Source: Triatoma infestans (Eukaryota; Arthropoda; Insecta; Hemiptera; Reduviidae). Taken from it: DNA of 64,000 nt. The first letter of the stretch is position 1. Each line of letters begins with the position of its first letter. This document shows positions 11,341 through 20,640 of this stretch, in pieces. A model generated the notes under the pieces. It searched no databases and had not been told where the DNA came from. It saw nothing but the letters and a program-made list of their open reading frames with translations. A program made the translations under genes and the position numbers. The stretch lies in the NCBI GenBank assembly GCA_011037195.1, contig JAAEAF010000357.1:62001-126000 (forward strand), given 5' to 3'.

Positions 11341-12030
11341 TATGAAGGAATTTAGATGGCTTCTTTATTGCATTTTCGCTTTAGAATGTTTAGACAATTT
11401 ATAGTTAATATAGACCCATGAGGGTGCGAAATCACGAATAAAGAACACTCCGTAAGACCTCTAACTTAGAGTAAAACTAAGAAATGGCAATCCACCAACC
11501 TGTTGGAAATCAAGCAATGCCACTGAAATCTGGCAGCGACACACTATAATTCATTAATGAAATAAAACAAAAAAAAAATATCACGAAAGTACAGTGACTG
11601 CGAACAATACAACTTTAAGCATTATTACAAACTCTATAATTACGAGAAAATTATTTAAAAAAAAACAACACGTGGCCTATGGCACGCATAGCGTAGCTAT
11701 TATAAAATCTAGCTAGATATTAGAATATTAAAATGACATGTTATTATTTATTATTAAACAGAATTCATGGGTAATAATATTTACTTGTCTGCATAATAAC
11801 TGTAGTTAATTGATTATTTTCATTGTAATTTATTTATTAATTTCTTCATACCTCATTCACATTTAATTGATGCTAACTGACTGAAAACAATACTTTATTG
11901 ACTTTATTTCCGCAACTAGCTGAACAGGGTGTAAAAATTTTAGATAAATTGGCTACAAAATCTTCGGTTCAAGCTCGTAACGTTCAAAGTCCCAAGGTAG
12001 CTTAGCGTCCACAAAAAAAAAAAAAAAAAA
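11341..12030. other. AT-rich DNA, nothing recognised
   Basis: No gene or repeat boundary recognised. An A-run at about 12,013-12,030 precedes the DR start. Confidence 0.55.
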
Positions 12031-12890
12031 ACAGGTGTGAAACACTCACTCGACTTTCTCTCACTCCGTTTGTACAATCACGCACAAAATGACAAATTTA
12101 CTCTAAGCTTCAAAATGTATTCATTTGTCCTAATTTAGATATAACATAAATATAATGGTGGGGGGACAAGTATCAACTCAGCCAGCAAGTAAAAGTCAAT
12201 TAAAGTCCAGATAGAAGCGCCAATAGCACTAAACAAAATACGTATAACATTTGAATAACGCATAACTACCGGAAATCAATTTTGCCGGAAAAAAGTTTCA
12301 AATAAAAGTGACACCGCATTCATGTGTAAAGATAGTTTACGAAGTTTAATGAAAATTGTTGTAGCCGTTTTCGCAAAGAGCGCGAAAAGTGGCAGAAAAA
12401 TTCAAGAAAGTCGCAGCATTTCTGGTGGATGTATTCTGTCTGAAACCTTAGTGTCTAATGCAGTGATAGTGACTGAAAGGGATACCAAACAAAGTACTGC
12501 GATACCATACTGCGATTTTTGAGATATCTAGTTCACAGACCTTTTACCAAAAGCTTTTTTTTAACTCAGGCGACTTCAAATCATGTATTCAGGGAAGGGA
12601 TTAGCTCAGTGGTTGGTGCGTTGGACTCCCACGCGGAGGTCCCGAGTTCAAGTCCAGTGCTACCCTTAGATTTTTTCTTCCTAGGAGCCTCTACAGCTCA
12701 CTGTTCGGTGATGGACAGTGTTGTGTGTAGCAAGAGAACACTAACCGAAGGCCGGCAATGCACTGAGAAGGCTCCGGGCGCAAATGACCAGAGATGTGCC
12801 TTAAATGATGCGCCTTAAATTAAAAAATAAAAAATTAATTTCCAGTGAACTAAATTTCGAAACTTGTCTCATTCACAATACTACCTTTTA
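12031..12890 (+). repeat. DR repeat copy interrupted by a SINE
   Basis: Starts with the DR 5' motif GGTGTGAAACACTCACTCG and ACTTTCTCTCACTCC, continues through GAAGTTTAATGAAAATTG and TTTTTGAGATATCTAG, and is broken at about 12,594 by the tRNA-derived SINE. It resumes at about 12,838 with TTTCCAGTGAACTAAATTTC. Confidence 0.75.
12595..12837 (+). mobile_element. tRNA-derived SINE
   Basis: The head (12,595-12,668) folds roughly as a tRNA: acceptor 5' strand AAGGGAT against TACCCTT, linker TA, D-arm/A-box TAGCTCAGTGG (12,602-12,612), and T-arm/B-box GAGTTCAAGTCC (12,644-12,655). The anticodon arm is imperfect and the sequence continues without a break into a non-tRNA body (12,669-12,815) and an A-rich tail (12,816-12,837), which is the SINE layout. 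Transcription would be by RNA polymerase III from the A and B boxes. It interrupts a DR copy. No clear TSD could be fixed. Near the tail GCCTTAAAT occurs twice within about 25 bp. Confidence 0.8.
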
Positions 12891-14015
12891 CCACAAGCTT
12901 CAGGACCAGATTGTATCCTCCATCTAAGAAACAACACAAGGGTCCGAACAAATCGGATAATAACCCTAAAAAGGATTAGCATGAGCTTCCACAAGCACAC
13001 TGAACTTAATCCCCAATAAACTGCGTCATCTAGACTGATGTGCGCATCTAGTTGTATGTAAGGCGGTTCTAACAAACTTCCGAAACTATTTTTTTCATCA
13101 GTTTCAAACGTTGATTGCGCAGTATGATGTACCAGAAGTAGTAGTTCTCCTTCCCATCGCAAACCAACGTTCCTTTTTCAAGGTTAGACACCCTTTATTT
13201 TCGACTTTCTTCTTTATCTTGAATACTAGCATCAAATATGAGATTAAAGAGTGTCGTCTCGCATGTAGCAGATCTGACACACTTATTCGACCACTTCTGA
13301 ATCGATCGCCCAATAGTAAATGTTCACACGATTCATAAAACTTATACCGTTTTACGCTTAAACATTTGGGAGTAAATCCAAGTAGTTTTACCCCCTAAAC
13401 GCGGTCAAGCAACTGTTCTAGACTGCTGACAGAGATGTCGACTTATCAGATTGAACCTATTATTATTCTTATATAAAGATGTCCTTTGATTTACAATTCT
13501 TTTTCTCTTATATATCGCAGACATAGTGAATATTTAGAGTTGCACGTGGGGGGAGATATATATATATATATATAAAACCCATAAAACCAAGATTAGTAAT
13601 ATCATAATAAACTCATCACTATTATTAAGGCTTACATATATTTGTAACTAGTTTGAACCTGTTTATCCCGCTTTGAAAGACCAATAAGTGTGTCCCGGCC
13701 GGATTGAGAGTGTTTTTGTCCCGGTCTATCGACAAATTTACTATAGATCAAATAGTTTATTTAAAGTTAATCTAAGTACCATTTTTGTAGTGTCAGCGTA
13801 TACAAATTTAATTATTTCTAAAAGTGCAAATGAGTCTTTAATTCAACTCACAAGTTGCCACGAATTGTTAGATGCCAACCAGTACTTCCGCTCTTGTAGA
13901 AAAGGTTTTTTTCTTTTTTCAAGATTAATGTTTTGTCGAAGGAAGTGATAAATAAAAGCTGCAATAATTTTTATATTAACGTATTAAATAAAAAGTAAGA
14001 GGAAGTATTGCGATA
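12891..14015. other. Unassigned DNA
   Basis: No gene recognised; overlapping ORFs on both strands around 12,900-13,340 lack motifs. A short (AT)n run lies at about 13,556-13,574. Confidence 0.5.
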
Positions 14016-14190
14016 ATTTCAGAGTTTAAAAATTTTACTGATTTAAGGTCTCAAAGTCAGGAACAAATGTGGTCTCGCTCACCCATTCAGTGTGTATGTT
14101 TTTAAAATTATTAAAAAACGAAAAATCGTAGGAGCTTAAGGTTCATATTTCGTTGAGATTTCTTCATGGGATCAGACAGAAAGACTCAAA
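14016..14190 (-). repeat. DR repeat fragment
   Basis: A short piece with CGAAAAATCGTAGGAG, TTCATATTTCGTTGAG and CATGGGATCAGACAG in minus-orientation DR order. The 14,191-14,735 stretch beyond it shows nothing recognisable. Confidence 0.55.
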
Positions 14191-14880
14191 ATGACTTCAA
14201 ATATATTGTATTATATTAAACAAAACAAAGAAATTTTATCGGCTTGAAATGGTAAGCGTATTAAGGAATTATTCAAAACTTAACAGACGCTATTCCATGG
14301 TCCAAATCTTGTACAATACACACTTACATCACTTATTTCAGCTTAAATGAATTCCAAACTTTATAGAATTCCGTTCAGGTGTATTCAATTTTAGAAGCAA
14401 GTAAAATTACGAATTATTCTGTTGGCCCGAATGATTGGGGCAAAACCATTCACTCAACTCAATTATTATCTTGTATTATAGAGGCTAGAGTTCAAAAAAA
14501 AAAAAAACCAACAGCAGTTATCCAAGTATTAGGGCCAACTGTCCACAGAAATAGCCCTTTTAGGTAACCATTGAGGGTGAAAAACGGTCTTTTTAAACAA
14601 GTTCCTATAGATTAAACATAAAAGAGATAAACACTTCCTTTTATTCAAATAAACACGACCAAGATTGAATGAAAATATTTTAGGACATTTTTCATTCATT
14701 TCAATTACGATATATGTAAGTAATCACCCGAATTACTTCCTCTTATTACTGTAAGAGGAAGTTCTGCGATCGTGATAAATCATCAATATGCAGTTTTCAC
14801 CGGAAATATACGTACTGAGATCTTTGAAACCGAAAAAATGGATTTTACAAGTTAGTCTCTGTGTGTGAGTGTTTTTAAAA

Positions 14881-15612
14881 AGAAAAGAAGCAAATTGAAA
14901 ATACCTTGTTTTTTAAATACAGTCCCTAAATTTGGACTTACCTCCAATTATTAAAAATTTATTGTTATTTTTATTTACAATAGACATAATTTTAGTCTGA
15001 ATTTATGATCAATTCGGAATTTTGAATGTTTATTGTCAACAGCATTGGGGTAGTAACCTTTTCCAGCAATGTTACCAATTTGTAAACGTGGTAAAAATAT
15101 CTAGATTTCTTTAGTTTCTATTGTTACGTCGCATGACTTATCTATTTCGTTATATATCAATTTCAGATTTGTTATTACGTTCAACAAGCAATCTACCACC
15201 AAAAATACTTTTAAAATTTTACAACTATTTATAACCTACAAGGGTCCAATTTCATTTTCACAATTCTTTTTGTTTCCACACTATTTTGTTCAATTTTAAT
15301 TCTCATAATGGCTTTATAACTTAACTTACCTTATTTATTATTAACATTTTTAAGTTGACATTTTGAAATAGATATGATTTCTAAATAACTGACCTTTGCT
15401 TGGTTAGGTGCAACAGCTCCCATTGGTTTTCGTTTTAACTCGCGAATCTGTTGTTTAAAACAATCATGCACTTCCGTTAACACTTTTATACTTTCTAGAA
15501 AGTTGTTTTTAAGTTCTTTTATCAAAGATCCGCTTATATCTGCAACATTTTTTAATGCATCGAGTGCACCATGAAACCGATTCTCGTTATCGTCCGCCAT
15601 CTTTCTCTATGT
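14881..15612 (-). mobile_element. Insertion in a DR copy carrying an exon-like ORF
   Basis: DR sequence stops in its GT microsatellite at about 14,880 and resumes in the same tract at about 15,613, so the 730 bp between look inserted. On the minus strand it opens just before the ORF starting at 15,600 and runs on as AT-rich DNA without further coding motifs. Because both borders fall in GT repeats, a TSD cannot be read. A deleted retroelement with the start of its first ORF is one reading, a retrocopied or captured exon another. Confidence 0.45.
15331..15600 (-). CDS. Coiled-coil-like ORF of unknown function, possibly a first exon or gag N-terminus
   Basis: An 89-codon ORF whose first 69 residues look protein-like: it starts MADDNENRFHGALDALKN, then an amphipathic stretch with IKELKNNFLESIKVL and a C-terminal IRELKRK. 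A good 5' splice site (AAAG followed by GTCAGT, boundary at 15,394 on the minus strand) comes directly after NQAK; the 20 codons beyond look like intron read-through. ATG context is AAGATGG. No catalytic motif or known domain is visible, and I do not recognise the family. Helical N-termini of this kind occur in insect LINE gag proteins as well as in host proteins. Its position in DNA interrupting a DR copy favours a mobile-element origin. Whether it is expressed cannot be judged. Confidence 0.4.
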   Translation of the reverse strand: MADDNENRFHGALDALKNVADISGSLIKELKNNFLESIKVLTEVHDCFKQQIRELKRKPMGAVAPNQAKVSYLEIISISKCQLKNVNNK

Positions 15613-16078
15613 CTGCATGCGTGCACATATATATAAAAATATGTGTGTGCGCGCGTGGGGTCAGCATAACTCAAAAAGCGTGAATCGCAGAATGTTCAAA
15701 CTTGATATTTAGAAAATATGATCACTGGAATTAAGTGACAAAACTCCTAATATAATGTAACATTTAATTCCAACTACCATATTTTGTAAAAATTTTCAAG
15801 TCCAATAAACAAACAAAACAAATTTATAGACTTGATATTTAGTTTAAATGCTAGGCATGGAAGCCCGACAATAGATTTTGAACAAAATCAATCAACCAGA
15901 ATTATCAATTTACTAAGTGGATTTTTTAGTTTTTCTTTTTTTTGCAATTTTCTCGTAAACAGCAACCAGCTATTTTCTTTAAATTTGCTACTACATTAAT
16001 TACGCATATTAAAAGCTAGAATTTTTATTAGAAATATTTCAGAGACATTTTCCGTGGTAGCCTGCTTCATTTTGTTGT

Positions 16079-16115
16079 CATCGACCGGTTTCGGGCGTTG
16101 CCCATCTTCAGGATG
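16079..16115 (-). ncRNA. Hammerhead ribozyme motif
   Basis: On the minus strand: stem I strand CATC, core CTGAAGA, stem II GGGC and GCCC around loop AAC, GAAA, then ACCGGT, cleavage residue C, and GATG pairing with CATC. All core positions fit the hammerhead consensus CUGANGA...GAAA. ACCGGT is self-complementary, so stem III would form between two molecules. Confidence 0.8.
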
Positions 16116-16233
16116 CGTTTTTCAGACAGCGTTTGACAACACAGACTTGCACAGAGCAAATTCAGTTTATATACAGAGTGTAAACTAAATTTGCTCTGTG
16201 CAAGTCTGTGTTGTCACACTATCTGAAATTACG

Positions 16234-16271
16234 CATCCTGAAGATGGGCGAACGCCCGAAACCGGTCGATG
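16234..16271 (+). ncRNA. Hammerhead ribozyme motif
   Basis: CATC, core CTGAAGA, stem II GGGC and GCCC around loop GAAC, GAAA, ACCGGT, cleavage residue C, then GATG closing stem I. Partner of the minus-strand motif in the same element; it differs from it by one loop base. Confidence 0.8.
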
Positions 16272-16540
16272 ACCACAAAATGAACCAGGCTACCACGGAA
16301 AATGTCTCTGATGCTTTCCAGCTCTGCGGAACCAACCACCACAACAATTAGAAATATTTCTCTGGGAAAATTCATTTAAGGATACTTTTGGAGGAGTGGT
16401 GGGATTATGTTTTCCTGTAGAGTGCTATTTCAGTTTGTTATATGATTGTATCATTGTATCATCTAAAAATATTAATTATAATTAATTATGTTGCTGAAAT
16501 TTTGAGTTTGAAGAAAATCGGTTTATCCATACTCTGATGG

Positions 16541-17800
16541 CTCCACTCCTGAGGTACTTTGCTATGCCAGAAAGTATAAGGTCTAATGAGGATTCTAATT
16601 GAGCATTCACGGGCCAGGCAGATGTTACCTCATATCCTGAATGCCTGGGTACCAAACTATGACAAGCTTATTTTAGCGACGGAGTTCCGTGAGTAAACCT
16701 ACATCAGCTTTGAGCTGACCTGATATGAGCTAATCGCTCGCAAGGCCGCCTAGCTGTCTAAGTAAATGACAACACTGGAGTTTTGTATTCCTCGTCTTTT
16801 AGTAGTATCTTAACATTAAAGACGATTGATGAAGAACTTCTGAGTACTGACATATGTCAGCAGAAACGCTATGTACTTTTAAATGCTTAAAAAAAAAAAT
16901 TAACGCATAATCGATTTGGAAAAGTTTCATATAGATTAATAATATACTGTAAATATAGACTCTTTTTATTGATTTTTGTATATTTTTTTTACTTAACAAT
17001 CAGTAAAAGTCGGATTGTTACGATATGGTAGGAAATATTTTCTATATAAAATTAAAGAAAGTGATTTGTACGATATCTGAGAGCAATAAGTTATCCATAA
17101 GCAGTATTAGTTGAAGAGAAGCAATGTGGTCTTTATAAGATGGCGGAAAGAAGCCAGAATAAGAGGACTTGGGTGAGGTTGTGGCCTACAATATATATAT
17201 ATATACACATACACACAGAGCTCTAATCGGCCGACAAATTGGATAAGCCCACGAAGAAGAAGAAACTCAGTGCACTTCACCAGCTCTCCTCTATAATCCT
17301 ATTGCTTCTTCCTACTTTTTTCTCCTTCTACTGCTTCTTCTTCTTCTTCTTCTTCTTCTCCTACGACTTGTTCCATCTTCTATGCCAACCAACCTTCTAC
17401 CCAACATCCTTCTATTTACCCCCCACCTCTTATAATACAATTTACTTCCTTCGCCTAACGATCGACTTCCTTTATAAGAAAATACCTGGAACATTACGTC
17501 ATTACGGTTTACCCGGCCTTAACGATTTAATGACTTCAAAACTCTTATCCCCCCCCCCGCCTCGTCGTCGACCAAACTCTTTCTCTTTCTCTGTCATGTT
17601 AACCACCTACCATTCCTCATTCCACTTCAATCTTGGACATTTATTATATCATAGCAAAAACCACAATTTTTCGTAAAATCTATCTTCAATCTAGTCAATT
17701 GATCACGAATTATTACAGCTACACAATAATTTATACATTACAAATTTATGGATTTAATTATGGTCATCTTTGAACTAATTTTGTTAAATAAAAAAAAAAT
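16541..17800. other. Unassigned DNA, part less AT-rich
   Basis: 16,550-16,790 is clearly less AT-rich than its surroundings and may be a fragment of another element, but no motif was recognised. A CTT-rich run lies at about 17,330-17,360. An ORF at 17,239-17,676 (+) depends on this low-complexity tract and is not supported as a gene. Confidence 0.5.
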
Positions 17801-17804
17801 TCGT

Positions 17805-18680
17805 TTTTGGAACACTCACATAACTTTCTCTTACTCTAATAATTAATAATATAATAATTTAATTAACAAATTTTCTTTAAACATGCAACGTTTAAAATAT
17901 TTTGTTGGGCTGGGCAATAAGAAAAAAGTGATGCCGATTAGACTTGGATACTTAAGCGGACTTGTGTGTGGATGTAGTATCAAAACCAACAAAGCTTGTG
18001 CAGTTTAAATTTAAACTTAATTGACACACCCCTTTAAAATAATTTGTTTTGTTTCAAATAAAAGTTATAAACAATGCAGTGAGTATACCCAACTTTACAG
18101 AAAATCGTTATAGTCGTTTTCGAGAATGTCGCACTTCTGGTAAACCGACATACTTCAAATTTGGCTTTATGTCAATGTTTATTATTATTATATTTAAGTA
18201 TTAGAACTATATTAGTAATGAAGTGGTACTTTAGAAGAAATCTTGATGCTCCTGTGTCCCCCAGATCTCCCCAAAAAATACAATTTTCCTGGGAAAATGT
18301 TATAAATAAAATTGATAAATTATTTATCAATGTGTGGTGATAGTATACGATATTTAAAGAAAATCTTTGAAAACCGTTTTCAAAAAAAAAAATCACGAAT
18401 AATTAAAAAAAACAAACATTCAGTAAAGCCGCACTTCCGGTAATGGATTTTGCATTCATATAAGGTGCGGTGATAGTACTTAAACGGAATACTGTTTTTC
18501 AAATATTTTGTTCATACATAAACACATATAACTCACGCAGACACAGATCAATCGTTAAAAACATGTTTTACGTAATACTCAGGGGACCTCAAAAAAAGGG
18601 ATTTCCGGTGAAAACTCAATTCCGAAAATTTATTACGATTCTCTTTACTATGTGTGGGGTAAGTAAGGAAAAGTAAAAAT
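17805..18680 (+). repeat. DR repeat, nearly full-length copy
   Basis: Begins with GGAACACTCACATAACTTTCTCTTACTC, written here as GGAACACTCAC plus ACTTTCTCTTACTC, and ends after CAATTCCGAAAATTT with an eroded terminal hairpin. Internal landmarks (AGAAAATCGTTATAGTCG, GCACTTCCGGTAATGG, a GGACCTCAAAA segment) lie in normal order. The CA tract is short here (ACACATATAACTCACGCAG). Confidence 0.75.
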
Positions 18681-18689
18681 CATATGGTA

Positions 18690-19785
18690 AATTTTTTTAA
18701 ACTTGTGTATATAAATTTGTTCTCGTAGCAGTTTAATTTGTAAACAATGCTGATTTTGGCTGAAATCATTACACGAAATGTAAAAATCTGGAAGTAGTGA
18801 TTTGATTGCATTCTGTATAAATCTAATTATATATATGGCCCTCACATTCACTCAAATGAAATTTTAGCTTTGCAAAGTAATAAAAAAAAAGTAGCACAAT
18901 TAATAAAAATTAAACCACTGTATAATTAATGTAAACAATGAACAATAAAATATTAATTGCTTCATGTTAGTAAAACATCTGAACTAAAGCAGTAACATGA
19001 GATTTTAACATGTTCTTTTCTTTTCTTTTTTAATTGTATGTCTGTATATACATATATATGTATATGTATATGTATGTGTACTACTGTTTTTTCTTTATAA
19101 TTAGTTATAATTCAATGTAAATGTGTGAAAGTATGTGGCGCATACGTGTGGCATTGTTGTATGTGCGTAGGAGTGAGCTACCGTTAGTGGCAAACTTGGC
19201 ACCAACCATTGGTCCTCATTATATGTGGATTTATTTCAAATAACGCCCACACTAGAATGTTGATACATACATACACGGTCATTGCAATCACTTAAATTCT
19301 CATACGACTTACATATATTGGTGTTGTATTTGTCAGGTGGGAAGGGGGAAGGGATGAGAATTAACTGATTATATTAATGAGAGTTTTGTACATTACACGT
19401 GTAAATGTCACAATATATTTCATAAATCTGTAATTCTCCATCTAAGTCTAAATAAAGTTTATTGAGAATTTAAGAGAAATATGAAATATCTCTGTTGAAT
19501 ATAATTATGGTATATCTAGAAATCTGATTGTACCATTGGTATACTGTATGCCCGCAAGGAAAGTGTACTAATGAGCAGCCATTTTCTCTCTCTCTCTCTC
19601 TCTCTCTTTTTTTAAATATTATGCTGCAAATACTTAGTTCTTAGAAACGGATCTGAAGCAGGAAAACTAATTTTCATGCATTTTTCGAAGCTTATCCAAT
19701 GATTAATTGAAAGACAGATAAGATAAGCTTTTGTTTTTGCTTTGTTATCTGCAGTGCCTAACATCCTTTCAACTTACAAATAAAT
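18690..19785. other. AT-rich DNA with simple repeats
   Basis: TA/TG-rich runs at about 19,040-19,080 and (TC)n at about 19,584-19,607. No gene recognised. Confidence 0.6.
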
Positions 19786-19789
19786 CTGC

Positions 19790-20020
19790 TGTCAATCATT
19801 CACATGACTTCATTTTAATGGCAAATTTTTCTTCACACTTATAATTCGGACTGGATCTTTAGTTTAATGAAACCCGTCGGTGGTTTTTATAGAGAAAATC
19901 ACAGGAAATTGAAAAAAAAAACCTGTTCAGGAAAGTCTCACTTCCGGTTTTCTACAAACTCGAAATTTGTCAACATATTTAACTCTCATTAATATTACTT
20001 AGACGTTAAGAATCCAGAGC
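19790..20020 (+). repeat. DR repeat fragment
   Basis: Contains CACTTCCGGTTTTCTAC, ACTCGAAATTTGTCAACATA and the TTAACTCTCATTAATATTAC segment of a DR monomer. Confidence 0.65.
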
Positions 20021-20343
20021 TGGATCGAGGGTGAGGCGAGGGAGGCACTTCACTGAGGTGATCACTGAAAAAGGGCGCCATATTGATGAAAAATAATAAT
20101 CAATATGAAGAAAAAATTAAGGAAAATATAATTTTTCATTAAAACAATATTAATAATGCGTTTTCTGTTTCAAGTTTTATAAACAATAATGTAGTTTGGA
20201 TTTTTGGAAACAATGTGAAAAATATCCAATTGTAGAAGTTGTTGGCCGTTAGAAATGATCTGATGTATCTCTTAGTTGGCTGATCGGCCGGGGGTATCAT
20301 AAGAAAAACACTAAAAAAATTTTTTAAGTGTTTTTTATTAATG

Positions 20344-20384
20344 GCCCGACGTTTCGACAAACATTGTTTGTCTTCTTCAGGGGC
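20344..20384 (-). ncRNA. Hammerhead ribozyme motif
   Basis: On the minus strand: stem I strand GCCC, core CTGAAGA, a 7-bp stem II GACAAAC and GTTTGTC around loop AAT, GAAA, ACGT, cleavage residue C and GGGC closing stem I. Fully consistent with the hammerhead consensus; ACGT is self-complementary. Confidence 0.85.
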
Positions 20385-20501
20385 TATCTTGTAAATACAG
20401 AATTTGTGTGCTCTATTGCATGTTCAATTATCATTGAACTGTAACAGAGCACACAAATTCTGTATTTACAAGAATTTTTATTAAGATTTATTTTTAAGAT
20501 A

Positions 20502-20542
20502 GCCCCTGAAGAAGACAAACAATGTTTGTCGAAACGTCGGGC
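20502..20542 (+). ncRNA. Hammerhead ribozyme motif
   Basis: Identical in sequence to the minus-strand motif at 20,344-20,384: GCCC, CTGAAGA, 7-bp stem II, GAAA, ACGT, C, GGGC. The perfect identity of the two arms suggests a recent copy or conversion between arms. Confidence 0.85.
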
Positions 20543-20640
20543 CATTAATAAAAAACACTTAAAAATTTTTTTTAGTGTTTTTCTTATGATACCCCCGGCC
20601 GATCAGCCAACTAAGAGATATATCAGGTGAAAAATATCCA

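Larger units (their letters stand above)
16041..16346. mobile_element. Penelope-like element remnant with two opposed hammerhead motifs
   Basis: ATTAGAAATATTTC (14 bp) flanks the element at 16,027-16,040 and 16,347-16,360, a clear TSD in a DR copy. The interior is a long inverted repeat: a left arm with a minus-strand hammerhead and a right arm with a plus-strand hammerhead meet at an AT-rich centre near 16,175, flanked by complementary GCACAGAGCAAATT and AATTTGCTCTGTGC. The right arm carries 36 extra bases ending in CCACCACAAC with no partner at the left end. One-sided extensions of 30-40 bp, variable TSDs and inverted or tandem terminal repeats are known traits of Penelope-like retroelements. 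No RT or endonuclease is present. Confidence 0.8.
14738..16540 (-). repeat. DR repeat copy with two insertions
   Basis: Starts with a near-perfect hairpin, ACTTCCTCTTA and TAAGAGGAAGT around a 6-nt loop (14,737-14,764), followed by GCGATCGTG and TTCACCGGAAATATACG. It is interrupted in the GT tract at about 14,880 and resumes at about 15,613 (GTGTGTGCGCG, then CAGCATAACTCAAAAAGCG). It is interrupted again at 16,041-16,346 by a ribozyme-bearing element and ends near 16,540. Confidence 0.75.
20229..20626. mobile_element. Penelope-like element remnant, long inverted repeat with two hammerheads
   Basis: GTGAAAAATATCCA (14 bp) flanks the element at 20,215-20,228 and 20,627-20,640. The arms are nearly perfect inverted copies: CTGATGTATCTCTTAGTTGG at the left pairs with its complement at the right. 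The right arm has an extra AT-rich insert near 20,475-20,500. At the left end about 21-30 bases, up to about 20,258, have no partner at the right, the same one-sided tail as in the 16-kb element. The sequence differs from that family except in the ribozyme core, so it is a second Penelope-like subfamily. No coding capacity. Confidence 0.8.

Noticed and set aside
12595..12668. Functional tRNA gene
   Set aside because: The anticodon arm is imperfect and the sequence runs directly into a SINE body and A-rich tail.
15331..15600. Confident host gene first exon
   Set aside because: The surrounding 730 bp interrupts a repeat copy, so a host gene assignment is not safe; reported as an uncertain ORF instead.
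16041..16346. Inverted arms as a MITE with terminal inverted repeats
   Set aside because: TSDs of 10-14 bp and variable length, a one-sided tail, and conserved hammerhead cores fit Penelope-like retroelements better than a cut-and-paste transposon.
17239..17676. 145-codon ORF on the plus strand as a gene
   Set aside because: Starts at a non-ATG codon, runs through a CTT repeat giving poly-Phe, and is leucine/serine/proline-rich without any domain; no splice or conservation signal.
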